Source: Sinohyriopsis cumingii (taxonomy: Eukaryota > Mollusca > Bivalvia > Unionida > Unionidae). From it: DNA of 64,000 nucleotides. Positions within the stretch are counted from its first letter, which is position 1. Every line of letters starts with the position of its first letter. Shown in pieces: positions 35,346-45,889 of the stretch. The stretch is taken from the NCBI GenBank assembly GCA_028554795.2, contig CM068839.1, positions 18,438,043 to 18,502,042 on the forward strand. The letters run 5' to 3'. The position numbers and the translations under genes are program-made. The notes beneath the pieces were generated by a model. That model had not been told where the DNA came from, did no database searches, and saw nothing but the letters and a program-made list of their open reading frames with translations.

Positions 35346-35479
35346 AATTTCACATGTACAGAAATATTATATTGTCGCATATAAACTTTGTGTTATTGAT
35401 TTTTATCACATGTACATTTGACAAATTGTAAAAAGAAAGCTTTAGTGCATAAATGTCTCTTTTTCTTTATGAGGGGAGA

Positions 35480-36319
35480 TGTTATTTATATTTAATTTGC
35501 ATTAGTTTGTTAATTAGGTTTTTTAGTTTATTATTTCACTATATGCTATTGATTATTGTATTTTGGACTTGACCTTGTCCAAAGTCAAGTTCATTTTCTA
35601 CCCGATCTGAATTATTGATATTTTTTAATTCTCTAAATACCTAATGCATTGCTAATATTTTCTCTATCAGTATGGGTTAACTATTAAGATTATTACATTG
35701 GCCTGAATCGGAGACGTTGTGTTTACCATGTTCTTTATTATAATTTTAGTAACAGACTTTCTAATCTTAACTAATATTCTTCTACAAATGAACTTTTCTC
35801 CTACATCAGGGTTCTTCTTTTATGTCTTAGTTTTTATATACTCTTGTTTATTGGGAAACTGTGTCCAGTGTTTCATTTGTGCTGGAATTTATTTATTCAA
35901 TTTGTCTAATTCAAGTTCATTCTTCTCTGGAAATACAAAGAACTCAAAAATAACGTTCTTGGAAATAGGGACTTGGATTTATAATAAAATTCAAATAAGG
36001 ATATATCCTTGGATTGTGCTATTGCGATCCAAACAAAGACCGTTGATACTTTACCACGATACTGGCCATCGCAGGCACGTCAACACCTTCAGCGTTTGAT
36101 TCATTTTAGAAAACCACTAACTTTTATTCAGAATTTTAATCTTTGGAACTTGTGGTAGAAATTCTAGAACTATTTTAGATTTGATTAGCAATACCGTAAG
36201 TTATCTTTACATTTTCACTTTGTATTCTAGAGAAATAAAATATTTGTGGAATTTTATAAATTTTGTTGCTTCTCACTCTTTTCTATTATTTATTTTAAGA
36301 CCATATAGTCCTAAGAACA
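35480..36319 (+). repeat. 3' LTR of the + gypsy copy
   Basis: Starts TGTTATTT straight after the polypurine tract GAGGGGAGA and ends near AAGAACA. It aligns in long blocks with the reverse complement of 41.7-42.49 kb, for example GTTGTGTTTACCATGTTCTT, TTCTTGGAAATAG, GGATTTATAATAAAATTCAA and GGCCATCGCAGGC. A 126-codon hydrophobic frame inside it (35719-36099) is not conserved in the other LTR and is not a gene. Confidence 0.75.
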
Positions 36320-36324
36320 TGCTT

Positions 36325-36402
36325 ACTTGATCCAACCAATCAATACACTTCTACATTAGTGATATGGTTAATGTATCTGACCATACAAGCCTCTATAATG
36401 TT
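36325..36402. repeat. Isolated copy of the 49-bp minisatellite unit
   Basis: CTTACTTGATCCAACCAATC, AATACACTTCTACATTAGTG, ATATGGTTAATGTATCTGAC and CATACAA together are about 1.5 units of the array at 53.6-55.4 kb. It begins within about 5 bp of the LTR end, 17 kb from the main array. Confidence 0.8.
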
Positions 36403-36419
36403 TTGTGAAAAATGTAGTC

Positions 36420-37000
36420 CTCACTCCAATATCACCGTCAGGAGTTTCATGACCAAAGTTCGTCTTTTGGAACTATGTGGCGCAAGTGGATCCAGTACGA
36501 TTCTAGTTTATAATAATTTATAAAAGCAATGTGAACTGGCTGTTTTAAAATATCCTGAATATATGCTATCCATCTTACTTTTAATATGGTCTACCCGATT
36601 TCAACACGCCTTGATCAGATGCGACTAAACATAGGAGCTTGCAACACATAATTTTTTAGTACATCGGCACTGCATTGTGACAACATAAGGTATACGCGCT
36701 TTATATCAACTTCTGAAAGAACTTACAACTCACACTCCTAACCCAAATCCAGTCATATCTTAATTTATTACACTGTTACAGTCCCGGGCCTTAGACTAAT
36801 ACGCCCCCTTTCAATTCCAAACCCTCATTCACCTTACCCGTAAATTAATAAATTCCTTAGTACAAAATGAAAAAATCACCTGCTGCCTAATGAACTAACG
36901 GGTTAAAATAAAGATTAAACTTACCTGAATTTGTAATACTATCAGTTGTACTGCATCACAATTTCCTCGTTGCTGGTCAAATCGACAGCTATTCTGCACA
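36420..37000 (+). repeat. Dispersed repeat R1, copy C (partial)
   Basis: TTTTGGAACTATGTG and GTGAACTGGCTGTTTTAAAA match the left end of copy B. CTCATTCACCTTACCCGTAA, AATTAATAAATTCCTTAGTA and CTTACCTGAATTTGTAATAC match copy A at 6.93-7.06 kb. After about 37.0 kb the similarity stops, so only the left part is present. Confidence 0.6.
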
Positions 37001-38529
37001 CGGCTCTATCTGTAAAAATGAGAACCAGTCTAGACAAGTGTGCATAAAAACGTATACATGGGCTTTGGGCCCACGATAGGTTTGTAATGAAAAGTAAAAT
37101 TTAGTAAGATAATATTATGAGATCTTATCATATCTGGAGCTAAAAAGAGCAAATACAATGTTATATTTATGCAATTTCAGTCCTTACTGAGTCTTGCCTT
37201 TGGAACACTATCTAACAAAATGTTCAAGGATGGATTCCTATTAAAAGATCCATGTTTACCTATGAGTCTTAGGGATTTATGTTCATTCAAGTTTTTATTT
37301 TAAAAAATTGGTGTGACCCTTTATTACATTATAGGAAAAATAAAGGCAATTACATAATAAATTCAAGACATCAAGTAAATGAGAACACAAAAAACTGATA
37401 TGAGCTTCCCAAAGATAACAGTATGCCACATTTTCACCCTACAGCGCCTCACTGTTCAGCTGACCTATTTAAATGCTATTATGTACCTAATATGATTAAG
37501 ATCATATATCCAAAGCCATACATTGATAACTAACAGACACCGACGAAAGTTCACGTTTTGATGACCTTTGGAATTCTGTCAAAGTATTTCTTTAGCTTAT
37601 CAGACGATGCATTACAATATACGTGTTATGGAGAGTTGTCCCTAGTAACGAAATGTTCCGAATGACGTCTGTCACTGTAAACAATTATGAAGTGATTCGA
37701 TTGGTGAACTACAAGGCCAACAAAACATGACCTCTTATTGTCGCCCATCAGAACTCCAAGTAGGACTGTGTAGATGTGATTCTACTCAGAGTGTTCTGAC
37801 TCCAAGAACAACTCAGATTGGTGTGCATGTGTCGCGATTCCCGCTACACCAACGTTAACTGTGGTTGCCAAGGCGATTTTACAGATTGTATCGACAACCA
37901 CTAACATGCGTTGTATTTCATAAGCAACGGGGTTCTCTTGATTATTGTGTATTGGGGGGTGTGTGCTAGTTCATATCAAACCACATTGATTGCATCCATG
38001 TTCTCATTTTCGCCCAATATTTGTTACACAGACAAGAGCGTTCTGGTTGAATTATGTCAGTTGAGATTTTCCTCTTCTAAACTGTGTCAATGTTGACTCA
38101 GTATAATTAACTTGGAATTCAACCGGGGTAGATTTATTGGCGAACTTCATTTTATTGCTGTAGATACAATCTCTTAGTGTTTTCATGTTTGGCTTTGCAG
38201 TCAACGACCGAGAGCGTTTATATGTTAATGCGATCGCTCCAGTATAGCATCGAGTTGGTATTGGTACATCAAGGTGATCCCAACTGTCGATTTCTATTTA
38301 GCTCTTAACAATATTATACTTTAGTGTATACGAGGATTTGTTAACACCACGCTAATGCAGATATTCGTCGATAAGTGGAACACAGTCACCATCAATGTTT
38401 CCATCGGCTTTGGACCTGTCCTACACCCCGTCGGTAAATTCCACATCCTCATCACCGAGGTCAAAATCCATCACTTATATGTAATAATAAATCATGAACA
38501 CGAGCGCAAAAAGCGATGTAGTACCGAAT
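37001..38529. other. No gene recognised
   Basis: Unassigned DNA. Frames at 37911-38096 and 38355-38672 have no domain; the latter ends in the microsatellite tail of the RTE element. Confidence 0.45.
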
Positions 38530-38537
38530 GGATGTAT

Positions 38538-38568
38538 GTCATCATCATCATCATCATCATCATCATCA
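38538..38568. repeat. (ATC)n microsatellite, RTE 3' tail
   Basis: About ten ATC units on +, that is (GAT)n on the element strand, placed where an RTE 3' tail is expected. Confidence 0.85.
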
Positions 38569-38639
38569 ATCATATAACCCACTGTTTACTATGTATTGTT
38601 GTCTTCCCACTCATTTTCTGTCTGTTCTTCTTCTGCACC

Positions 38640-38962
38640 CTCTCTCTCTGTACCTTGCACGATTGTTTTTGACAATCCAGATGATCGCGAGACATGACCA
38701 TACCACTTCAGTTGTGTTCTATGACAGTGGTTAGGTGGTCTTAGTAGAGTCCGATGGCTTGTTGGATCTTAGGGTTGCATCTCATTTTGAAGGTTTGAAT
38801 CCTGCTTTGCAGATCTGCCGTGAGCGTCCATGTTTCACTATCATACATAAAACTATATATGACAATAGAGCTCTCTGACTTTATGTTAGAACCAAGAGCA
38901 ATTTTGCAGCCATTCCATAATGGTTTCAACCTTATTAAGGCCGCTGTTGTCTGGACAGTCAT
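38640..38962 (-). pseudogene. RTE C-terminal domain (fragment)
   Basis: TAALIRLKPLWNGCKIALGS, YDSETWTLTADLQSRIQTFK and MRCNPKIQQAIG are in one frame. After a frame change come WYGHVSRSSGLSKTIVQGT and an RRR-rich end. The usual 20 or so residues between MRC and KIQQAIG are deleted. Confidence 0.75.
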
Positions 38963-38989
38963 AGAAAATAGTTCTGGTTAGAACCCTCA

Positions 38990-39750
38990 TCTGTTTTAAC
39001 TGATCCCAAGCATTTGAAGCTTATTTATATCTGCACTGATGTCATTGGTATTATTTGTCATCCGTTTTGTCTTCTTCGTGCTAAGCTCCATACCGTTTGT
39101 TGTGGAGGGTGTGTCGAGGCTCGCAACCAAGTCAGCCAATTCTAGTTCATCTCCTATCAAGCCATCAATAATATCTGTGAAGCGAAGGTTGGTGATAATT
39201 CTTCCTCCGACTCCTTTAGTGCCCACGTGGTCGTGCAAGACATCCTCCATGACACTTTCCAGAAATTGTTGCAGACTATGGGTGATACTAGATATCCCTG
39301 TCTGACTTCAAATGTTGTTTGGAACCAGTCTACAATGCTGGCATTGATGAGGACAACACTGCTATATTTGTCACAGAGGTGCTATATAACCTGCACCAAG
39401 TCTGAGATGATGTCTTACTTCCTCATAGTTGCCCATAAGGCTGCATGCCATACCATACCAAAGGGCTCCTTGAGGTATATAAAGACGTGGTCTAGATTTT
39501 GATGATGCTGATGACATTTCTCACAAAGAAATCTGAGGTGCTCCCTCCTGCTCGTAAGCCTGCCTGCCCTTCAGGAATAATTTTCTCTGCTTGAGGCTTT
39601 AGAACCTTGATAATTATCTTCGGCATGACTTTGCTTGGTAGGCTGATCAACCTGTTGGTTCTGTGGTTTTGGCATAGCTGTAAGTTTTCATTTCTTTGGA
39701 GCCACAATGACAAAAGATTCAGTCCATGTGGTGGGCCATTCACCTATCTA
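38990..39750 (-). pseudogene. RTE reverse transcriptase (fragment)
   Basis: Pieces in order on the minus strand: NHRTNRLISLPSKVM, then KPQAEKIIPEGQAGLRAGGS, then (new frame) VRQGYLVSPIV, then GGRIITNLRFTDIIDGLIGD. The catalytic F-A-D-D box reads F-T-D-I, so one of the two Asp residues is gone. The palm motif A block between the first two pieces is missing or unreadable. Confidence 0.8.
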
Positions 39751-40157
39751 CGATATTTTGTTGCTGGTTGATGTTAAGATTGACGATCTTTGCTATTCAT
39801 GTTTGCATGAACTCTCCTGATACGTTGTCAACTGAAACTGGCGTTTCGTTCTTCAGTAATCTAACTGCAGTCTCTACATTTTTCGCAAAGAATTGGAATA
39901 CCATCGATTTCTTCTGACTGATATAAGTTTAGTATTGTTGGATCCTCTTGGTTCATATGATTGTACAATTCGAAGCAGTATCCCGTTTATCGCTTGAGGA
40001 TCTCTTGATTTCCATCTGGACTGTGCCAGGTCCATCCTCTAGATGCTTTCTGGGGCTGGATGTATTTGTTGCATAAGGTCAATGTAGGCGGAATCTACAA
40101 GAGCTTGAGTCCTCTTTCGTTTGTTACAGCGTTGCGAAACGGTCCGAAAATGCTTTG

Positions 40158-40705
40158 TCAGCTAGTCTGTAAGTCAACACCTACCTTTACATTCCAGTAT
40201 CCTTGTACAAATAGAATATCCTCCTTGGGTGAGTTGTCTATGACATCTTGTAGTTGATCAAAGAAATTCTCCAGTTCGTTGTCATCGTAATCTGATGTGA
40301 GTGCATAGACCTGTATGATTTTGATGATGAAGGAATCGCCCTCAGGCGGATGATAATAAGCCTGCTGAAAACTGGACGGCAACCCATAATTCTGTTCATG
40401 ATGTCCTTGTAAACAAGAAATCATCGCAAACTGGACGGCAACCCATAATTCTGTTCATGATGTCCTTGTAAACAAGAAATCATCGCCATGATTGTATTTG
40501 TCCCCACTTCCACTAAAGTATAGATTATGCCCTTCATCTCTTGATATTGCCGCAATTTTTCCCAGTACAATCCTCAGGGACCTTGAATGTTCCAGTCTTA
40601 CCTCTCCAACTCGTGTGAGTTCTTTCAATTTTCCTATAGCCCTAAGCATTCTGACGTTCTATGTATGGATGACGATGGTGTCTCTCCCTAGATCTTGGTA
40701 TTGAG
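40158..40705 (-). pseudogene. RTE endonuclease (fragment)
   Basis: NVRMLRAIGKLKEL (start), LGKIAAISRDEGHNLYFSG, then, after a 59-bp tandem duplication and a frame change, IIQVYALTSDYDDNELENFF and DILFVQGYWNVKVG. The G-D-W-N motif has become G-Y-W-N, so the catalytic Asp is lost. The middle is distorted by the duplication at 40369-40486. Confidence 0.8.
40369..40486. repeat. Exact 59-bp tandem duplication
   Basis: The segment running from AAACTGGACGGCAACCC to AATCATCGC occurs twice in a row (40369-40427 and 40428-40486) with no difference. It interrupts the RTE endonuclease frame. Perfect identity points to a recent event, or to an assembly artefact. Confidence 0.95.
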
Positions 40706-40990
40706 GGCACCAGTAGCATACTTGTCACCTTGTCCTTGTGCTAAGCGGGAGGTGCGATCATTCCTGGCTGCGACCAATCCAGTATGGAAAGATTAATCGT
40801 TGTATTCATGTCGTGTAGCAAGGGCAAGATACAGCCTAGTGGATTCCACCACTCTCAAGGCTGGATGACCACAGCTGAAGTCCACAAAAGTATTGTGGCA
40901 CGCACTTATCTAGAACACGTGGCCGTTAAGCTAAGCTAACGTCTAATTCCATCCCGGACAGATCCAATGGACGTGTCCACTGCCAAAGGA

Positions 40991-41699
40991 GCGATGTGGA
41001 ATGTATCAAACATAATTTCATCATAGGCAACTAATGATTATGATGCCCTATATGTGATAGAGTCTGTAATTATATCGGAATTGTTACGTATTATTATTAG
41101 TGGACCAGGCTGATTACTTCTAAAAAATGTTGGTGACCCAACCCATTATAATAACCGGATACAATAAATGAATACGATACAGACTCGCGAAGGTTTAAGA
41201 AATGCTATGTAGGTTTATCAAAATTATTCTCTTTAGTAATAACAATTCGGCCATTTTTATCATATTTTCAGGTTTTTTCTCTATTTCGTTACTTAGAAGT
41301 CTTTAGTATGGTGTAAGTTACTTCGCGTGGTAGTTCAGTTCAGTTCAGTTCAGTTCATCCTCGTATGAGCATCAGTCTTTGATAAACGCAATCGACATAC
41401 CAGAGTCTCCTAGTGCCCCGTTTGCACTGATTTCAGTCAGATTCTCTGGCTTAGTAGCGTCCGTAAATTTTAACATACATTTTATAGACCATGTACATTC
41501 TAAGCGACAAGTTAACTATAGAAGCGGGTGTGGTGTTTGTGAACACTCAAGTGCACACAACGCTTTCATAACAAAATGTCCATATACTGACACGTCCAGC
41601 AGAGTTTGCAAAATCAGAGTCATATAAAACAGCGACAAACATCTTTGTCAGCCGGGTTAAACAATCAACAGCTTCAAATGGCGATGCACAACCGTACAA
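40991..41699. other. No gene recognised; contains (CAGTT)n
   Basis: A perfect pentanucleotide run (AGTTC x5) lies at 41331-41356. The rest is unassigned, and the distal end of the minus-copy LTR may reach into it. Confidence 0.45.
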
Positions 41700-42488
41700 G
41701 TCAAAATATAATTGATGATTGGGTGTTCCTTGAATACAAAATGAAAATGTAAGAACAAAACTTAAGGTACTGCGAAATAAATCCCAAATAAACTTAGAAT
41801 TACTAACACAAGTCCTAAAGAATAAAGTTCTGAAGAAACTTCATTGGTATTCCAAAATAAATCCAACGCTGAAAGGGTTGATGCGCCTGTGATGGCTTGA
41901 AAAGTAATGATGTGACAACAGTCCCTCGTTGAATCACATTAATGATATCAAGAATATATCCTTATTTGAATTTTATTATAAATCCAATTTTCTATTTCCA
42001 AGAATATTATTTTAGATGAGCCAAATGTATTCCAATGAATAAATAACTTGAATAAGTCAACTCCAGCCTAAACGATATATTGATTACAACGATAGAACAA
42101 TGATTCTGTTCATATATTACAGAACGAATAAACAGTTTTTCCAATAAACAAGATTGTATTCGCCTCTACTTAAACTCGGTCACAACTATCATTTTCCGAA
42201 ATAACAACCCATTACCTATTAGAAAATTTAGTTCTAAAAGGTTCCAAATGTTAAGGTCATAAAATCTTAATTATAATTAGAATGTATGTTATTAAATTAT
42301 AACAAGAACATGGTAAACACAATGTCCTTGACTCAAACCAAAGGTAATCATTCAGTTAAAACAAGGTAAGCAATGTTGGTTACAAAACTGATTTTGGAGA
42401 ACGTCAGCTAAAACATACAGTTTTACATAACCCACAGTATATCATAAAAAACTTAATAAGAAACAATACAAATGCAATGTACACACAC
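41700..42488 (-). repeat. 3' LTR of the minus gypsy copy
   Basis: Begins after the purine run GAGGAGAGG (revcomp of about 42488-42496) and aligns with 35480-36250 on + in inverted orientation. Examples are revcomp of 41950-42015 with 35950-36016, and revcomp of 41830-41890 with 36062-36125. The last 80 or so bp of the + LTR cannot be aligned, so the distal end is uncertain. Confidence 0.7.
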
Positions 42489-42599
42489 CTCTCCTCATAA
42501 AAAACACGTATGCAATAAGGCTTTCTTTTATATATTAGTCAAATATACATGTGATAAAAATTTACATATGAAATCTTATGAATAACACAAATTATTCAT

Positions 42600-43060
42600 A
42601 AAACTGATATTTTTATGCATCTGCTAATAGATAGGAATTTCGCTTGATGTGCCTGATGTCAATATTGTATTCATGCAGCCTCTCCAAATTGATTATCTCT
42701 GATTTGTTTTTCATCTTGCTAACGAAGGTAAGTGGGTTGTGATCACTACTTACAATAATCGGATCAGACGCGTACTAATATGCACTTCCATGTGTTGCTA
42801 AGCCAATTACCTTTTGATTGTGGAATAATTAATCTTGTGCTTGTTCATTTTCGTAGAACAATACCACTCTGGATGATCTACACCATTTTTGTCTTCTTGA
42901 ATTAATACTGCATCGACTCCAACATCACTTGTATCAACATACATTTTAAATGATCGACTTAAATTTGGAGCTGAAATAACTGGTGAACTCGTAGGTATGT
43001 CATTTATCCTACTGACATTTTTCGGACCAATACAACGTGGTTCTCTTACTCACCAAACTG
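42600..43060 (-). pseudogene. Gypsy RNase H (fragment)
   Basis: MYVDTSDVGVDAVLIQEDKN, INYSTIKR, then IIVSSDHNPLTFVSKMKN (42721-42760 region) and RLHEYNIDIRHIKRNSYLLA give the full RNase H order, ending at the A-D-A motif. Stops and one frame change interrupt it. YVDTSDVGV carries the first catalytic Asp. Confidence 0.8.
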
Positions 43061-43189
43061 GTCAGGGGATTTGCAATTATGAACAATGAAAGCAAACTTT
43101 CCTATAATATCAAGCCATACCTAAAAAGCTCATGAAGTAAATTTTACCGACATGTCCAAGAAATAAATTAATTGTCAAATCTGCATCCC

Positions 43190-43760
43190 TGAGTCTATAA
43201 AATAAATTCCAAATGATGCTTTCAGGTGTCGTTGTAGATTATGACATCGTCGATGTAAGCGTCACAATTATTTAAACTAGATATAACCATTATAATCATG
43301 TTCATTAAACATTAAAAGAACAAGGAGAACCTTTTATCCCAATGGGATCACTTAAGTTGATAAAGTCAATCTCGAGTCATGAATGCTGAAATGCATTTGC
43401 CCTCTCCGTAAGTGTAATTTACCAAAATCTTTTCTAAAGGTACAATTTGGTGACATATTTTACACTTCCAATTTTATCAATGCAGTCATCGGTTTTGGGC
43501 ATTAGAAATGACTATGTTTTAGTCACATCATTCATTTTTATAGTCAATGCGCAAGCGGAAAGTATTATCTAGTACAATAATACACGGTGATTTCCAGTAA
43601 CTTTTACTTGATTCTGTGAAATCATTCTCCAGCAAATACTGAATTCCTTTTTTCTTACATTCCTGTTTAAGAAAATTCATCCTGTACAGATGCCCTTTTA
43701 CAGATGTGGAATCTACAATTCTAGCGTCATGGTAGATTTCATTTGTTCATGTAGAAACAT
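43190..43760 (-). pseudogene. Gypsy reverse transcriptase (fragment)
   Basis: Readable pieces: KKKGIQYLLENDFTESSKSY, WKSPCIIVLDNTFRLRIDYK, DDCIDKIGSVKYVTKL and NCDAYIDDVIIYNDT. The YIDD catalytic box is at 43246-43257 (complement) and both Asp residues are kept. Palm motif A (K-L-D-L in the family) reads KLYL, so the first catalytic Asp is mutated. About 100 residues between motif A and YIDD are missing. Confidence 0.85.
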
Positions 43761-43939
43761 TTTGAAACAAGTGCTCATATTAAATAGATGTTTTAATTAA
43801 TTTCTTTCTTGTTGCTGCAGATGTCAGTTCTACAAATTGATTACACCAAAGTCACTACAGTCCGATAGTATTTCATCGCTTAAATCATGCACTGTTTGGG
43901 ACAGATACAACAAAATTACATGATTAACCTGGCTGTATC

Positions 43940-44110
43940 TATTTATATGGCAAAGTTTTGTTGGTTTTCGCCTCCCATTAATGATATAATGTAAATGAAT
44001 TATTTTCTTTACAACTGTGTAAAGTTCATAGTGCTTAGCCTGAAGAGGATTTTGAAGTATGGGCAAGAGAGCCGAAACTCTATTACCATGCTTAAAACTC
44101 ATTTCTTTGT
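43940..44110 (-). pseudogene. Integrase C-terminal tail (fragment)
   Basis: VSALLPILQNPLQAKHYELY, TVVKKI, then YIINGRRKPTKLCHIN. This is the Ty3/gypsy integrase tail (L-L-P...P-L-Q-A...RRK...CHIN), here placed before the RT rather than after it at the polyprotein end. Confidence 0.8.
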
Positions 44111-44249
44111 ATTTTTGTCACGAACAATTTCATTTTCGACTGAGCAGGGTGCAGATTAGTTCTTTCAACTTCGCAAGCCTTTGGTAACTTATATTAAAAT
44201 CAGAAATATGGTCGAGAAGATTAATTTATGTATCTTCATTTGAAAGAAG

Positions 44250-44920
44250 TTTCTCTTTTAACAAGTCCAATGGTCCAACGACAGTATATCCAAAACCTAG
44301 TTAAAAGAGCCTAAATCCTAAATATTCTTGAACTGATTCCCTTACTGCAAAAAAACATTAAATGAACATCTTCGTCCCAATATTTTCCAGTATTAAATAA
44401 TATGACCTAATCATAAGTTTCAGTGTTTGATTAAATCCTTTCAAACCCATTGGCTTTCAAGATGATAGATGCTGGATGCCTAATTCATGCATAATTTGCT
44501 GTACAAATTACAGACATACAATCTGAACCTTGATCAGGTTGGGCAGGCCAAAATCGGTATTAAAAAACTGTATTAAAGCTTTCACTGTGGTTTTAATTTT
44601 AATATTCGTCAAAGGAATTGCCTCTGTGAATCTTCTGGATGCACAACGTATGGTCAACAAGTATTGGTTGCCTGACACGGTCTTAGGTATTCAAATAAAT
44701 GGTTGGTCAAATGTATGAATAGGCTCCAGATTGGCCTTAGGTATCTTCTGGTTGGGTTTTCCTACCATTTGACAAGTGTGACAAGATCTGCAGGATGTAC
44801 AAACATGGCCAACAGAGATGATTCAAGATCTTCTGACAAGTCCTATTGATCTCTAAATGACCAGCCAAAATAGTTTTATGGACCATACTAAACATTTTCT
44901 GTCTGCGATTTCGGAACAAT
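44250..44920 (-). pseudogene. Gypsy integrase HHCC module and core (fragment)
   Basis: VHKTILAGHLEINRTCQKIL supplies the two His. After a one-base frame change CRSCHTCQMVGKPNQ supplies the two Cys. Next come CASRRFTEAIPLTNIKIKTT, FFNTDFGLPNLIK and YWDEDVHLMFFAVRESVQEY. The segment with the first catalytic Asp is deleted and the second (S-D-x-G) is mutated, so the enzyme is dead. Confidence 0.8.
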
Positions 44921-45559
44921 ATTGTGATAGCTCATTGACTATTCGTCACCAGCAGGTACCTCAGATGGTCTCCATTTTCTCATAAGGACCCTATGTTTAA
45001 CAAAATAACAAACAGGCACTTCTGTGGCTTAAGTTTCGCTACTAGTCAACTGAAACAAAAGGGAGATCTCAATATTTTTCCTGTTTGACAAGTGAGTGTC
45101 GTTTGTCACCCTGATTAGAATAAAGAGAATGAGTATTTAAAAGAGGATTACTGTGATCGATACCTTTTGATTGATCCATACCAGGAGCAAAAATGACCTC
45201 ATGAAACGACTGACGAATATGTGTGTCTGCTAAGGGAGTAATTAATTCATCAACATCATTATCAAGAGCTTTCTATATCATAGCTCTAGTAATTGCACAA
45301 GTCAGGAATTTTTTTCAATAGGATTTACTTTCTGATCCAAACAAGGATTGTCAGTTATAAGTGGATTAACCACAACCTTATCTCCAGCTAGGTCATTGCC
45401 TAGTAATAAATGAATACCCTCAATGGGTAAAAACGATACTGTGTTCCACTGTCGCGGGTCCTGAGACTAGGTCAGATGACAAATATGCACAATGGAGAAG
45501 AACGTTAACAAAGCCGCTCTCTACTTCCTATATAAAACACTCATTAGAATTAGACTTTT

Positions 45560-45640
45560 CAGAAATAGGCAAAGTACCTGATAATAAAAGACTCTGAGAA
45601 GCTCCTGTGTCCCTTAAAATTTTAATAGGGATAGGATTGG
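45560..45640 (-). pseudogene. Retroviral-type aspartic protease active-site fragment
   Basis: PIKILRDTGASQSLL, with the catalytic D-T-G-A at 45600-45611 (complement), about 250 bp downstream of the zinc knuckle on the element strand. The flanking beta-strand text fits an LTR-element protease. The rest of the domain cannot be followed because of frame changes. Confidence 0.75.
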
Positions 45641-45649
45641 CAGAATCAC

Positions 45650-45889
45650 CTAAGAGAGATATAGAACCTTTCGACATGAATGGTTCATAATTTTCCATAA
45701 TAAAATCAGACTGGGGTTTGTTCGATGCAGCAAATGTATTGCTTTCAATATATGACTGTGACCTTCACCTCTTAGAGATAAGGGCATTTGAAATAGATGT
45801 TGCTTATTTTTTAATTTGTACCAATCAGAAGTAACATGTTCTGTCTTCTTGCAATAGGTGCAGGTATAGAGATAAGGATTTCTGATCAA
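45650..45889 (-). pseudogene. Gag nucleocapsid zinc knuckle (fragment)
   Basis: CTYCKKTEHVTSDW matches the CX2CX4HX4C knuckle, but the last Cys is Trp, so zinc binding would be lost. The 79-residue frame continues toward the protease. No capsid region is seen upstream, where the element appears truncated. Confidence 0.7.

Larger units (their letters stand above)
32000..36319 (+). mobile_element. Ty3/gypsy retrotransposon, Gmr1-like order, + copy (RT deleted)
   Basis: Remnants in order: end of a 5' LTR (to about 32097); a PBS-like TGGTGGGCTCG (32103); a stretch related to the gag/protease flank of the minus copy (33.1-33.55 kb); integrase (33.65-34.4 kb); the post-integrase CHxNMLK motif (about 34.6 kb); RNase H (34.86-35.34 kb); a polypurine tract GAGGGGAGA (35471-35479); and a 3' LTR (35480-36319). 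The RT between about 34.85 kb and the RNase H is missing. Integrase before RNase H is opposite to most Ty3/gypsy elements and fits the Gmr1 clade. All frames are broken. Confidence 0.8.
38530..40990 (-). mobile_element. RTE-type non-LTR retrotransposon, broken copy
   Basis: On the minus strand, from right to left: a 5' region (40.73-40.99 kb), endonuclease (40.70-40.15 kb), reverse transcriptase (39.75-38.99 kb), a C-terminal domain (38.96-38.65 kb) and a (GAT)n tail (38568-38538). The wording (IIQVYALTSDYDD; TADLQSRIQTFKMRC; WYGHVSRSSG) is that of RTE-like elements, which are common in molluscs and insects and are often misannotated as craniofacial development protein 2-like genes. A microsatellite 3' tail is typical of RTE. 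Frames are broken, and part of the C-terminal domain is deleted (MRC runs directly into KIQQAIG). Confidence 0.85.

Noticed and set aside
35719..36099. 126-residue hydrophobic membrane-like protein
   Set aside because: It lies wholly in the LTR, and the homologous LTR at 41.7-42.5 kb does not keep the frame.
38355..38734. Two overlapping + ORFs with poly-Ile or poly-His runs
   Set aside because: They are the (ATC)n tail of the RTE and its flank, read in different frames.
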